Positions 1 through 12,887 of a stretch of DNA of 64,000 bases are shown here, in pieces. The position numbers and the translations under genes were made by a program. Under the pieces are notes generated by a model, which saw nothing but the letters and a program-made list of their open reading frames with translations, made no database searches and was not told the DNA's origin. Origin of the DNA: Tetraselmis striata (taxonomy: Eukaryota > Chlorophyta > Chlorodendrophyceae > Chlorodendrales > Chlorodendraceae); assembly GCA_006384855.1 (NCBI GenBank), contig VCJN01003041.1, forward strand, positions 1 through 64,000. Direction: 5' to 3'. The stretch's first letter is position 1. Each line of letters opens with the position of its first letter.

Positions 1-2284
1 TCACATCTAATATAGATTATGTATAATTAGGTGTCCGTAGCTACATGCGGACATGCGAGCCGTGCCTACTACTGACTTGTACAACACATGCCCGATATGT
101 ATATATGATGTAGCCATATAAACTCACATAAACAATCATTAAAGAAGTGCGGAGTGCGATGCCGGCGGGGCGCGCTGTGACTTTATTTTAATTGGCTTCA
201 GTGCTAGGATGAGTAGCTACTATTGGTAAATGTCATCATGTGGTCGTTGCAGTGCAATCGCTTTAATTGCTGCTGATTGTATATTAGCCGTTGCTATTCG
301 CAAGTAGGAGACTATTAGCAACAGATCGTGTCATCAGCATATATCATCATCTACCTGAATGATACAGTACATTGATAGGACTGTTATTTTATTTGGCATA
401 TTATTATTTATAATAATACACCCCTCCACATAAGTCCGGGTTTTGCATTTTCGTCCGCAAAGCGCATGCATGGGCGAGGATAACGCCGGCTGCATGTGCA
501 TACATGCTAACTACAGTGGGAATAGTTCGGGCGAACGCCTATTGTGCGCTTTATACCCACCCGCGCGACAACACGACCATTTGTGGGCACCCTTTTAAAA
601 ACGCGAAATCGGTGCATGATGCGATGGCGCCAGAAAATTGTGGGTTGCGCCAACCGTCCAAACCTATGGAAATAGCGGCACTCGTCGCACCAAACTCGGT
701 GAATACGGCCCTTGGCATAAGTTGCACGCACCGTGCGTGTAGGCCACTGAAAGCATGTCGCTATAGGCACGACGTGACACCCCAACGACAAGTTGGCCAC
801 TGTGGGGAGCAGTTTTGGGGTGAAAATGCTGATGTTTCTGTGGCGAACGCACGTAGGAGAGGCGCTCGATGCCCCCCTTTGCGTAGGGCAATGCTCTACT
901 ATGGGGGGGGGGGGGGGGTTTAGTGGAATGCCATCCAGTTGCACCGTTTCGTGGGTGGGGTGGCGCGGTAGGGGCGTGGTCTTTAATTAATATGAGATTC
1001 CTTGAAAAATGCTGTGGAAAATGGCATTTTGGCTGGTAGATGTGTGTATCGCTAGGAGGCGGCACATGCCAAGTGTTGGTGGTCCGTGGTCATCCACACA
1101 CATAACGCTCTCGCACAGCCGAGTATGGGGCTTAGACACGCACTTGGCGCAAAGCCAAGCGCCCGACATGGGTGGGCACATGAGGCAGTGAGGGGCAACT
1201 TGGATGATCATCTTTGGGGATTTTTCCGGGGCCCAAAAAACCGATTTTTTGTTTTTGGAAGATTAGTTTCGACGCAGATTTGAACGAGCAATTGCGTGGT
1301 ATTTAAAAAACAATTTTCTGAGCAAATCTTGAGAAGTTATAGCATTTTAAAGCCAAGGGGGTGTTGCTGCGCGTGGCCGACATTAATGCCATGCCAGTAT
1401 CGCAACGCGACATGTATACTAGCCGGCGCCCACACGGCTGCACCCTAATCAAATGCACCCGAGCCCCTCGCCAATCTTTTTCCTCACGCGTTCATGGCCA
1501 TCCCGCCGTTTTGTTGTCTATTCACGTGCGTCGGCGTGTGCGTGATACCGACCCTGGTTTTGATGCAGTTGCATGCGACGCCCATCCACTCACCAAAGGC
1601 AGCGTGATTCCCTCGGTCTTTAAGCTTCGGTTTGAGCCACTCGTCATGCAGGGTTTATAAAACCCTCTGAGATTATAGGGTTTCATCTCGTATACCCTAA
1701 GTTTAGGTACCCTAGACTTCTGAAGTCTTGAGACTGCCGAAAATGGACCCCAAACTTATGTGCAGGGGTGTAGTACACTATAAATAAGCAGACGATTCCA
1801 AGATTCAAACGAGTTTTATGGAAAAGTATATGTTCCCCCGAACTAATGCGCGCCGAGCGCGCTCTCATCGGTAGTTATTGGCAGGCGCTGACTTGCGAGT
1901 TACGACGCGCTGCTGAAGAGTGGGTGTCGACGAGGTGCCGCGGACGAGGACCGACCGACGGACCGGCCGACGCGAGGACCGACCGACCCACCAAACCCCC
2001 GACCCCCCGATCGAGGACACACGACAGGTCGTCAGCAGCACAGCATCAGGTACCAGCAGGGGCTACCCCTGGTTCCAGTAGCGACTAATCCTGAGTCACC
2101 ACCACTTAGGGTACCGGCAAGGTCAGACGGCAGCCAGCGTTCCTGCTACTCATACGACGGTCTCCAGTGCGCAACCAACAATCCTCCTCCCTGCCCGCCA
2201 GCCAGGGAAGCTGTTTCAAGAGCGTGCGCCCTCAGTGGCACGCCCCCGAGCAGCCGGTCGCCCCCCGACTTTTCAGCCAGCCGG
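1..2284. other. Gene-free 5' segment
   Basis: No convincing gene was found. The first 450 bases are AT-rich. Overlapping ORFs at about 500-1280 on both strands are short, resemble no family and look like chance frames. A G run of about 16 lies near 903-918. GACC/GACCGACC-type simple sequence lies at about 1948-1995. The last 150 bases are the likely promoter and 5' UTR of the gene starting at 2285, but no core element can be named. Confidence 0.5.
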
Positions 2285-2548
2285 ATGGACCCGACGGAGC
2301 CGATGGACGCGGAGGGCGCGGACGAGGGCGCCGACCCGGTGACGGAGGCGCTGGTGAAGGGCGCGATGGAGGAACTGAAGGCGCAGAAGAAGCGCAAGGA
2401 GAAGGAGGCGCGCGCGCGGGTGGAGACCGGCGCCGATCTGGAAGGTGCGCGGGAAGATGCTACCAGGAGTGTTGGACTTATGGGGGTGTGTGGCGATTGC
2501 GCTTGCTGCATCCTGTGCGCTCTGCCCCTGGCCTGTATGTGTATTGTT

Positions 2549-2579
<31 letters not shown>

Positions 2580-5404
2580 GGGGGTGGGGGGCGGGGGACT
2601 GTGTCACAGCTCCCTGCATAGCTGAGCACTGCCCGCCCTCGCCCTGGCCTGGCATTGCGCCGAGCCGCGAGTCGCTGACCGGCATTCGCTGTCGTGTGTG
2701 TGGGGATGGGGTGTTGGGGGGGGGGGGGGCAGTACGCAAAGGCAAGACACTTGGGCAGATTGAGGAGGAGGAGACGGGCGGCACGGTGCGCGAGTCGGAG
2801 GTGGCGATGGCACACGCTAAGCGAGCGGTGAAGCGCAAGGGGAAGGGTGCGCCACACGACCCCCCTCCCCGCCCTTTGCCTCTGCACATGGGCCATCCTG
2901 ACAGTCAAGACTGAGCCGCCAGCTCTATGGGGCGGCGAGAATCAAAGCGTGTGGCTGGGTGGGTGGGGGGGCTGCTCACGCTGCTTGCCTGGCCCTTCTC
3001 CCGGGGGTGCGAATCCCCCCTTCCTGCAGGTGTGGGTGACACCGAGCTGGTCGCCAACGTGGAGGATGCGGAGGAGGAGATCGAGCAGGCGGTGGCTTAC
3101 CCCCCCCCCCCCCCCCCCCCTTTCTCCCCCTCGCCCCCCTTGACCCAAGCACCTCCATCCCGACATCTCACACCATGCCTAGCCACCGTGGCACATCGAC
3201 AGCTGCTGCGTGGTGATGGTACACCGGGGGTGGGGTGCACCAGGTGTGAGGGGCGCCGGCGGGGAGGTCGGGGTGTTGGCAGGGCTGAGGCCGCGGCCCG
3301 GTGCGTGCCATGCAGGCCGAACAAGACAACGGCGAGATCGAGCTGACCGGCTTCAACCTGAAGGTGCGCGGCATGTGGGTGGGTGGAGCGGAGGCACGAT
3401 GGGGAGCGGATGCGGGTTGGGGGATGGTGGGGGGGAGGGCTAGATGGAGGGGCAGAGAGATATGGGTGATGGGGGCAACAGTGCACAGAGGGGGAGGGGG
3501 AGGAGGATGTGGGGAGAGAGGAGAAGGACATTTAGGGGGGGTGGGGGGGGGGAGGATGTGGGGAGAGAGGAGAAGGACATGTAGGGGGGGAGGGGGGGGG
3601 GGGGGGGGGGGCTTGATGGAAGGCAAGGGGAGATAGAGGAAGGAAGTGAGAGGGGGAAGTGAGGCAGGGCGGGGGAGGGAGCTAGGGGACGAAGGGAGGG
3701 AGGGTGGTAAGGAATGACGGCAGCGACTTGGCGCTGCTTGGCGGGTGGAGCACCCTCAGCGTTGTGGATGTGGGCTAAGGCATATTATCTCTCCGTCACA
3801 CAAGTGCCTCCCTGCGGAGGGTGCGGCCAGCAGTGCCCGTTGTATGCGGCGCCATGTGCCACCCGTTGGCGATTGTGGATGATTCACAGACGCAGTGCTC
3901 AGCCCCCCCCCCCCCCCCCCCCCGTCTCCCACCTTTGCGCCACACTGCTGGGCCCATTTGTCCGGTACGACCAGGAGGAGCGCGAGACCGGCTACTTTGA
4001 CGCGGACGGGCACTACGTGGAGAGGAAGGACGAGGACGAGGACGCCACTGACGCCTGGCTGCAGTCCACCGAGGGTCTTCCCCCCCCTTCCCTCCATGTT
4101 GCGGCTGTCCTCCCACTACTAGGGTCAGGATAGTCAGCGGTGAGGTGGGGGGCTAAGGCTGAGGATGCGGCTGAGCTTTGCTATGCGACTGCGGCAGCCA
4201 ACATGGCGAATGAGAAGACGCGCCAGGCGCACAGGCAGCGGCTGGCGGCGATGAAGAAGGCGGATGCGGACGGTGACCCTTCCTCCCCCCCCGGCCCCGT
4301 CGCTCTCCTCCGTTCCCCTTTCTCCAGCCACCAGTCTATTTCTGGAAGGTTGCGCTGAGAAGGGCGTCCGCTGCTGCCGGTGCTCGTGCGGCTGGGCAGA
4401 GCCGATGCCAGAGTCCAAGATTGCGGAGCTGAAGGGCGCCGCGGCAGAGCTGATGCTGGAGGGGGAGTCGGTCACACGCGCGCTGCAGCGCCTGGGCGGC
4501 GGGTCCAAGAAGCCAGGTGCCCCCCCCCCCCCCCCCCTCCCCCCCTCTCCCCTGCCCTATTCCCCTTGCCCACCCACCGGGCAGCTCACGCTGTGAGGCC
4601 AGGGACCGTCATTGCGGAGGGGCCCGCTGGGGATGGGATGAGGGGATGTGGGAAGAGTAAGTGCTGTTGGGCGGGAGGGGGGGGGAGTACTTGGCTTCTC
4701 CTAGAACAGGGCCCAGCTGCTGCTGCCACCGGCACTTGTGTGTGTGTGTGTGTGTGTGTATGCTTCTTTGGGAGGGGGGGGGGGTGGAGGGGGGGCAGAG
4801 GGGGGGGGGGGCAACTACAGTTGGACGTCAGCAAAAGTTTCCGGGCACCCTGTCCTCACAGCAATTACAACAAGACAGGGCGCGAGGTCACTGTCTCTAG
4901 CACTACCACCGGGGCAAGTGATGGCCGCAACACGCTCCTCCTCCGCCGCGTCATGCTCGATCGTCCCATCTGGGCGCATGATTGTGCTGTGGGTGTGGTG
5001 CGCAAGGGCGCATCCGGCTACGCGGCGGCCCCGCTTCCGAGTTACCGATAACGAGGTGCACGCCGGGATGCCGGGGCAGAGCATGGTGGCAGGCATGTTG
5101 CGCAAGCGGGTTTGCAGCACTTAATGTTGTGTGAGCCTGAGTGGAGTTGGTGTCCTTTCTTTGGGCCGCCTGTGTGTAGCCGCTGAGCCTTGCTGCCCGC
5201 GTCAGCCATGCACGCGCGCGTTGCTGACCCCCGTCCCCCCCCCGTCCCCCCCCCCCCCCCCCCTTCCCGTTTCGTCTGGCAGTGCTCAAGTCGAAGAACA
5301 AGAAGAAGAAGGAGGAGGAGAGCGGCGGCAGCAGCCAGCCTGCCGACCCTGCCAACACCGAGAAGTTCAACCAGCTCACGGAGGTGCGTCCGTACTGGGC
5401 CAGA

Positions 5405-5435
<31 letters not shown>

Positions 5436-7940
5436 TCCCCCTCCCCCCCCCCTCGTTCTCCTGTGACCTCCTACCTTTCTCCCCTTTCCACCCTGCTCCG
5501 TCCTGCCTGCGGTTTTAGGGCGCCTCACCTCTGCGGCAATTGCCGGGGAGACTGTCTCGCCGTCACATGAGTCTAATTGAGAAGATTGAGTGTGGTGCCA
5601 GCAGTGCATTGTCTGCCCGATCCTGTTTTATCATAACCATGTTTGTGGAAGATTCACTGAACTGAGCTGCAATCCGTATTTGTTACTGGGTGTCGGAAAT
5701 TGAGAAGGAGACTGACGCGCGCGATGCCCCCCATCACCCTTTCTGCAGATTGTGGACACCCTGCTGGAGGCGGGCGAGATGGACATCTACAGAGAGACAA
5801 AGCACATCCTGGAGCGGGAGGCGGCGATATACAAGCGGCCCTCCTTCCTGGACAGTGCGTGCCCCCCCGCCTACTGTCACCAACCCCCCCCCCCCCCCCC
5901 CCCTCGACTCTGCCCCAACCCTCCCTACTTCTTCGACTGTCCCTCCGTCGCCTCAGGCACATCGTAGCCGGCCGATGCATCCGCGATGCCGGCCGGAAGC
6001 GCACATTGTTGCCGGCCGGAACATCCCGCCTCAGCCACCTCCAGGCACGGAAGCTCCGGTTCATGGCTCCGAAACCATGTCTGATGCCAAGCGGCTGCGG
6101 GGCCTTGGGTGGAGACACCGATGCCAGGTCGTTGGCTGACGGGGAGACATGGTTTCGGAGCCCTATACCCCTCCTTACTCTACTGCGCCGCGGCGTTGAC
6201 CCCGTGGGCGATCCTGCCGTTATACAGGAGATGACGGCAGTGGCGGCGGCGGCATGTTTGCGGACGACTCGGAGGACGAGGACGTGAAGCCCGCCAAGCG
6301 GCCCGCCTCGGAGGCGGCCAAGGGCGCGGCGACGTCCAGCGCAGCGGGGACGGCGGTGCGTCCAGCCCCCCCCCCCCCCCCCCCCACCACCCTGCCCATA
6401 GCTGCCTGGCCTCTGCCTGCGCCTGACCTCCCATTAGCCACTCAGTTATTTTAGACACCCCATCTACAATATCAAAATGCATCAAGTATCGTGGACGGTG
6501 GGAAATTGAAGCCCAACACGGAACATGATACCTCAGGGGGTTAGTGGTACTAGTAGGCAACCTTGCACTACCTGGTGGGACTGCGAGAACAATCATTCCG
6601 CAGTATGCTACAGTTAGACACCGATATAGTGCCTCGCAGACATATATGTGTATCTTACTATTTATCTCTACCCATTTGAGCGACCACCACCAAGGGCACC
6701 ACCCAACGCCGTTCTGGGTGCCCATTTTATCTGCTGCACCGGCCGCTACATCAACCAAGCCCCGCCTCGGCACCGTCCCCTGAACGTGCAAGTTTGCTGC
6801 GAAGGGAGAGCTTCCTGCGCGGTGGCCTGTAGGACAGATCTTCTGCAAGCCCCTGTGCAACAGAAAACCATATCGAATTTCGCCTGCTACTCAGAGATGG
6901 CTATGGGATGGGCCCTCTCGCCACAGTTCCCCTGCTTGCCACGAACCCCTTCTCCGCGGACTGCGCCCCTTCCGCAGTGTGTCATGCGCCTGCCCCGCTT
7001 TCCCTCCTGAAAACCCGGGTATGCGTGCCTCGCAGCCTTCCGGCCCGGGGGGTTCTAGCTCCGACGCCACCGACTACAGCAGCTGGCCGGTGAAGGAGCT
7101 GCAGCGGTTCCTGCGGGAGCGTGGACAGGTGCCCCCCCCCCCCTCCCAGCCAGCCTTGCCCCCATCGCCCATGTTATAGAATGGCAGACCGCATAGGCCG
7201 CCACGCACAGATAAACTCCCCCGACCCGACCGATGCTGCGCCCGTGTGCTGGAGCGATGTTTGCCGCAGTTTTAAATACTATTCAATCGCCAATTAATCG
7301 CTGCCCTTCCCATTAGGAGTTCATTTACTAAAAGATCGTCAAAGCTGTATCAATAACGTCAAATACTGCTGCTTAAAGTGCTCAGGCTCGAGCAGGGAAC
7401 TAACGGCAATGTACAGCAACATCGTTTCATCATGGCTACATTCATATTATCAAACAATTGGAATGTTGCACCCAAAGTCCCAACCCTCGAAGAGCGTGTT
7501 TGCGCCGCAGTAGCTGACGACCGGGAAACGCGGTTTTCTCTCGCATGCGAAGCACATTATCATGATACATAGATTTCTGGGAGCATTATGTTATTCACAG
7601 GAGCATCCGAGTAGCATGATATCTTTCAGACTACTTTTTTTTTTTTGTACTGACACCCCGCCCTCCCTGCGGCGCGCGTCTACCGCGACGCGCGCATCGT
7701 CAACATAATCAGGACCCGACCGGCGCGGTGGAGAAGTCGGACTTGGTCGCGCAGGTCAAGGCAGCCGCGTCTGTGCCGTCAGGGTACGTCTTCCACGCGG
7801 AGTCCGGCTACTACTGGGGCGCCGCGGACAGCATGTACTACCACGCCGAGACGGGCCACTACTACAACCCCGTCAGCAGCGAGTGGTGCTACTGGGACGG
7901 CGCGTCGCGCAAGTTTATGCCCAACCCCGCGAGCGGCTGA
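2285..7940 (+). CDS. CD2BP2: CD2BP2/Lin1-like U5 snRNP protein with SAP-like and OCRE regions (12 exons)
   Basis: Exons 2285-2444, 2733-2846, 3030-3091, 3316-3363, 3975-4074, 4198-4272, 4400-4516, 5283-5383, 5749-5854, 6228-6355, 7036-7128 and 7713-7940 join in phase to give 443 aa. CD2BP2 (U5-52K, yeast Lin1) is a spliceosomal protein of the U5 snRNP. Family marks seen here are ELTGFNLK followed by GYFDADGHYVERKDEDE and a W (about 122-158), SVTRALQRLGGGSKK (about 209-224), and the IVDTLLEAGEMDIYRETKHI helix (260-279), then a DMFAD-like MFADD near 303. The human protein ends in a GYF domain. Here the end has WPVKELQRFLRERGQ, SAP-like, then an aromatic octamer-type repeat (392-430: GYVFHAESGYYW, MYYHAETGHYYNP, EWCYWD) typical of OCRE. 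The start at 2285 is the first in-frame ATG of an acidic N-terminus. The exon 7 acceptor could instead be 4411. Eight of eleven introns hold C or G runs of 10 or more. Confidence 0.88.
4737..4759. repeat. (TG)n microsatellite in intron 7 of the CD2BP2-like gene
   Basis: A pure TG run of about 11 units lies inside an intron and is followed by G-rich sequence. Confidence 0.9.
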
Positions 7941-9485
7941 GGCGCGTCGCCTGGCGGGAGCGGCCCGGAGCCGGCCCTTGGAGGGGCTAGACGGCAGGGG
8001 GAGGGCACGCGGAACTATACAGCGCGCAAAGCGCCGGGCAGGTATGCTCGGCATAGGCTGCGATGTATCCGGCAGGGTTGTTTACTAGGACGCCGTTTTA
8101 CAAGTTCCAGACTAGAGTCTGCCTCGGCACGCACTCAAGTCAGCCGACTTCAACGAATACCGCGCTCGTCGACCTGGGTCATGCGTGCATTGCAGGGCAG
8201 CCAAAGGGGGCATTTGCCCCTGTGCGAGCATGCGCTGTGCGCGGCAGTGGCGCTGTTGTGGATTTGAAACAGGGGCCTGCGAATCCACTCGACCCTGGGC
8301 ATATCATCGACGCATGTGCAGATGGCCGACATTCCCGGAACGCCGCACATTCCGACCCGATCAATACCCGTCGGCAAGAACGATGCTGCGAGACGTACTC
8401 TGGTACATGTCGACGACGTGATGACGGGGGCACGGGACGTTTGTGTGCGCGATGCTCAAATTGCCGGCTGGCGAGGCGTGCTTGTGGCCCCGATGGATTA
8501 CTACACTCGGATGCCGAGAACCGATATCAAGTTCCCGACCACTTCGTCAGGTGCCGCGGGCATCGATCCTGTGCCGACGTCTGGCAGCCGGTATCAATTA
8601 GTCGCCTCTACGGATAGCACGTCGTGCTGCAGGGTCAATGCTCAGAAATACATATAGCGCACATCATGCCCTGGCATCATGCGATCTTTGCATCACGGTC
8701 TCTTCGATGTCTCGCGCAGCAAGGCAAATTGCGGTGGCGCGCAAAAAAATACGAACCCTGCTATCGGCACAGCAACTACGAGTCCGCGCGTGGTGCGTTC
8801 AATAGATAAGAGAGCATATACGTTAAGATAGATGCATATAGATAGATATAGATAGATGCACCAGATAGATGCATATAGATAAGATAGCATATAAGTGGTG
8901 CGTTGTGCAATAGATAAGATAGCATATACTGCTGCCTCCATTCCGCGGCATCTATGTTGTGTCTCCGCAACATGTGCACTCGCGATGGGATATCTGGTGA
9001 CGGCGGGCCTGTTGAGAATTCATGCATGGTCTCGAGCAGTGTTGGACTATGTCCGAAATCAGTAGAAGGAGTACTCTTCGCGGTATTCTCGACTGTCTCC
9101 GGAACCACAACAGCAAGATGCAGTGCGGCGCGTCACTTTGCCCCATCATAGCTCGGAGTATGCCATATGTGATGGAAATGTACTTGCCAAGGCCGCCGCA
9201 TGCATGCGAATGGTACAGCCATTGGGTGTCTGGCGTCTTGGCGATAATTTACGAAAGCGGCATCAATACACGCACCGTCGATAGACATTACGAAGTACAC
9301 CTGGCCAGGCACTTTCAAATGTCGAATAACGAGTATGGCGACCCGCGGTCTCGCCTTATAAACGGCGTCAACGCGACAGCGCCAGGGTCAGAAGTGGCTA
9401 TGTTTGTTGAGTCATCGACTCAGCCGACAGCTTGGACTATGCCCCCTTCGTTCCACGGTTGCGCTCGGCTTCTCCATGAACCAAC
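7941..9485. other. Intergenic segment between convergent genes
   Basis: This is the 3' flank of both the CD2BP2-like gene (+) and the orphan gene (-). Open frames at 8063-8657 (+) and 9022-9750 (+) are long for random sequence but overlap frames on the other strand, match no family, and the second runs across the last exon of the minus-strand gene. I call nothing coding here. A GATA-type repeat at 8815-8930 is listed separately. Confidence 0.45.
8815..8930. repeat. GATA/ATAGAT-rich imperfect tandem repeat
   Basis: The stretch repeats ATAGATA and GATAGATGCATATA. A phrase GTGGTGCGTT, AATAGATAAGA, AGCATATA occurs twice, at about 8791 and 8896, so the block looks like an imperfect duplication of about 105 bp with microsatellite growth between the copies. 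Confidence 0.8.
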
Positions 9486-12400
9486 TCAGCTCATTCGCAA
9501 GCCGAGCGCCTTGGCGCGCCGTTGCAGCTCCCGGGCGCGGGCCCACCGCCTCGTGGCCGCGGCGGCATCGACATCGCACTCGTCAAGGGCCCCGACCACC
9601 GCAGTTCTGCCTCCCGGCGCAGCCGCGCTCTCGTTCATGGCCGGCCTGCGCATTGGGATGCGATTTTCGGTCAGCATGGGGCGGGCCCAGCCTAACGCAG
9701 GCGAGATTCTGTACCCGACACTTGGCCACAGATGGTCAGAGTACTCGTAAATGCGAGCATAGATAGGCAGAAAACATAGGTCGTGCCACGACACGGCAGC
9801 ACTGGGACGGGAATCTCGATTCGAGCTACGCGGCGAAGCGCTTGCACGGTGGAGGAAGCGGGTGGGATTGGCATCACCTGCTGGCAAATGGGCGGCGGCC
9901 GATCCCGCCTCGACTCGAAGCGAGTGAAATCGGATTTCCGCCGGGAAGCAAATAGTCTTCGTCCTCAGGCGAGTCGTCCGAGTCGTATAGCGGGTTGTTG
10001 CTGGCGGCTGTCGCAGGCGTTTCGGACCGCAGCGGTTTCGGCTGAATATGCACTTCCTCGCCTGCCTCGCGCGCACCAGGTCCGTCATGCGCACCATCCT
10101 GAAAGTCTGCCCCAGTTGACCTCCCGGAGAGACCGCCACTGTTGCTGAGATGAAATAGCATGCTTGATGACGGCTCGCGGTCGCAGGCGAAGCTTCGATC
10201 CCCGGGTTGAGGGTTGACCGACACAGCATTCGGTGCGCGAAGCATGTACTCCTCTGCAACTTGTGAGGGGTTCCTACTTGCAGGTGTGCCAGCCTCACCC
10301 TGCGACATTGGGGCAAGTGTCAAAGATCGACTCGAGCCTGTTTGTCTGGAGCATGGAATTCACACACCTTCCCTGCGACACTTCTCGTTGTCGAACTCAA
10401 TAAAAGTTTGGTACTGCAAATGCAACAACGAACTCTTGCATGCATCGGTACCTGATTGCGGGACGAGACATTGCCGCTGGGAGGCTCCGGCCTCCGGGGG
10501 TAGCAGCCACTAAGGCCCTCAGCCGCGGTCAGCGCGGCCTCCGAAGCGGCTCGCAGTGTGCCCAGCCGACGCTGCAGCCCCGCGAGCTCCGCCCTGATGG
10601 TCTCCTCACGGCGATGCGCCTGCCCCTCGGCGTCGACCTGCGCCAAGCCGTCCGACCAATCAATGCGCCGGATGGTATTCATTAACCACCGCATGCCCTC
10701 AGGGATGTGTGAAAATCCGATAAAAAGTCGTGGACGAGGTGGAGGATGCAGAACCTTGGCGGCCGTGCCGCTTGGGTATCCGCCACACGCCCCCCCAGCC
10801 TCCTCGCTCTCAACCGCAGGGCAGCTGCTCTCAGGCGACGAACTCTCGTACGCCTGCAGCCGCATGCGCAGCGAGGCGGTTTCCATCGCGGCGTGCCACA
10901 GTTCCTCCAGCCGGCGCCGCGACACAGGGCTGCCCGCGGCGGCCCGCAGTTGCGGATTGCAATTCGCGAGCCAGGTGTCAAGGCCATCACAAGGCGGCGA
11001 CCCCTCCGGCTCGACACCGAGCTCTAGACTCGCGGACTCTGCATGAGTCAAACCAGCAGGTGCGATCGAATCCTGATGCTCCAAACCTGTGTCCAAAACA
11101 CACGCGCCTCGATCAGCGAGTTGGTATCCTCGACGGAGAGGAGGCCCAGCTGCCCCCCTCGTCAAAGCGTTGGTGCGAAAGTGCGTGCTGAGGAAGGCAT
11201 ACCCGTACCATATAATTGGCTTCCCGAGCGGCATCAAACTAACAATTGACTGTCACACAACATCGCAATGGGAATTCTATGACGTGTCTGTAGGTTTCCT
11301 TGTTCACGGGACGCAAAAAAAAAAAAGTAGTCATGCGTGAACGGAGTGTGTCTACGATACCTGTCGTTGGCGCATCGCTGTTCGCAGGGCTCTGGTACAG
11401 CTTCCTACAGAGCGCCGCAAACGGCGACTCCTCCTCTTGGGCAGGATGATGGGGATCCAGCGCGGCTGACGGGACATCGGGAGCGGTCGCGGGCGAAGGA
11501 GCTGCACCCTTCGCGTTTGAGCCGGAGGCCGAGGAGCCGGGGCTGAAGAGGTACTGGGACAGCATGCTGCGCAGGGTTGTCCCATGCAGCCCGTCCCCTT
11601 GGCCGGTATCCATCTGCATTGCAGGGTCGAGTCAGAGAGTTGTAACCCGGGTTGATGCAAGCTATCTGTGCAAAGTAAACGCGGGGAAAGGTGGGCTGCT
11701 GTGCGCATATACAAAGGTGGTTGGGTAGGTGTAAATGAGGGTTGGCTCTCACCATGCTGCTATCTGGGGCGGGAATGGGGGGCTCGATGTCCAGTGACTG
11801 CGAAGCCTGCGAATCGCCTGAGCAGCCCGGCTGGAAGGAAAAGTCGGCTGTGTCAAGGTCGTGACCGCACAGCTCCATGGGGCTGCGCAGTGGCGTGACC
11901 TCCATCCCCGCGAGCTCCTTTCCGCCGCTCTGTGGAGGCGCAGCAGCAGCATGAGGGAGGCGGCATGCCATTGCGGCGGGAACCACAGGGGCTTGCTTGA
12001 CCAGGGATGCCATGGCAACTACCTGAAGCTGCTCCTCTGTGGTGGTACAACCCTGTTTGCCGCCATGCTGGGCATCCTCATCAGAGCCAGGCAAGCAGTC
12101 CCCGGAACGCCAAGGTCGCCCGTGCACAAGATGCTCCTCCGCACGGCGTGCCCCTGCAACTGGGCAGGCATAGTTTTGACATTCACTCAAGCAACCAAGC
12201 GGAAGATCGACATGGAAGGGGGGGGGGGGGGGGGGGTGGGGAGGATAGCTTTTAGCGGATTACCAGCGACCCCTACTCTATCTCCAGCGCCGCTTTACGC
12301 CGACATCGGCAGTTCAACAGCACATCCCCCATGTACGAAGTGCACCAGGGGTTTGGCACCACGAGCGCCAACCTTGCGTGTGCCTGAAACACAAGCCCTG

Positions 12401-12887
12401 CTCCCTGGCGACGGCCTATCCGGCTGTGAGTGGAAGTGGGCCTATGAGACCGCCGCGAAGCTGCCTATGCAAGAGTGGGGAGGACCTGGTCGACCTAGGC
12501 ACAACCTCGGGGGCCCGTGGCGGTGGCAACAAAGGGAAGGGGGGGGGGGGGGGTACCGGCTTTGGGTCCAGGGCACCGCAAGCTTGGTGGCTTCGGAATT
12601 CCGGTGGCTGGTCGGTTGATTGGGCTCACGGCGGCAGCAGCGACCGGGGTCAAGCCTGCGGCCCCCAGTACAAGACGCGCCGGGGGCGTCGGGATCGCCG
12701 AGCCGTTGTCGCGCCGCGAGCGCGTGGCCTGCCTCCCGCCTCCTGCCCGCTTTCGCCCGTCTCCTGCCCCCTTTGCCTTCCCTGCTGCCTCGCCGCCGGA
12801 TTTTCCGTCTAACTTTCTCCGTCCCGCCGTATTGCCGGCGACGACATTGCCACTCAACGGCACCAGAGGTGCCCGACGGCGCGTCAT
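9486..12887 (-). CDS. Orphan six-exon gene, 754-aa low-complexity protein
   Basis: I do not recognise this protein. Exons in order of translation are 12887-12557, 12153-11753, 11613-11361, 11149-10452, 10299-9878 and 9645-9486. All five junctions have GT-AG borders and matching phase, which is the main evidence that it is real. The protein is rich in A, P, G, S and E. The first 60 residues are strongly basic (MTRRRAPLVP, then RKRAGGGR). A likely coiled coil contains RREETIRAELAGLQRRL, an acidic patch reads YDSDDSPEDEDY, and the C-terminus is helical and basic (RRWARARELQRRAKAL). A nuclear or cytoskeletal role would be a guess. The exon 4 acceptor is ambiguous: two other phase-compatible sites lie downstream, one before the E-S-A-S-L-E-L stretch near 11040. 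Intron 1 carries G/C runs next to both splice sites. Confidence 0.55.

Noticed and set aside
4738-5124. An extra CD2BP2 exon between 4516 and 5283
   Set aside because: The open frame has no counterpart in the family, and the phases of the flanking exons already match directly.
9022-9750. Plus-strand ORF of 242 codons
   Set aside because: It overlaps the last exon of a better-supported minus-strand gene and resembles no protein family.
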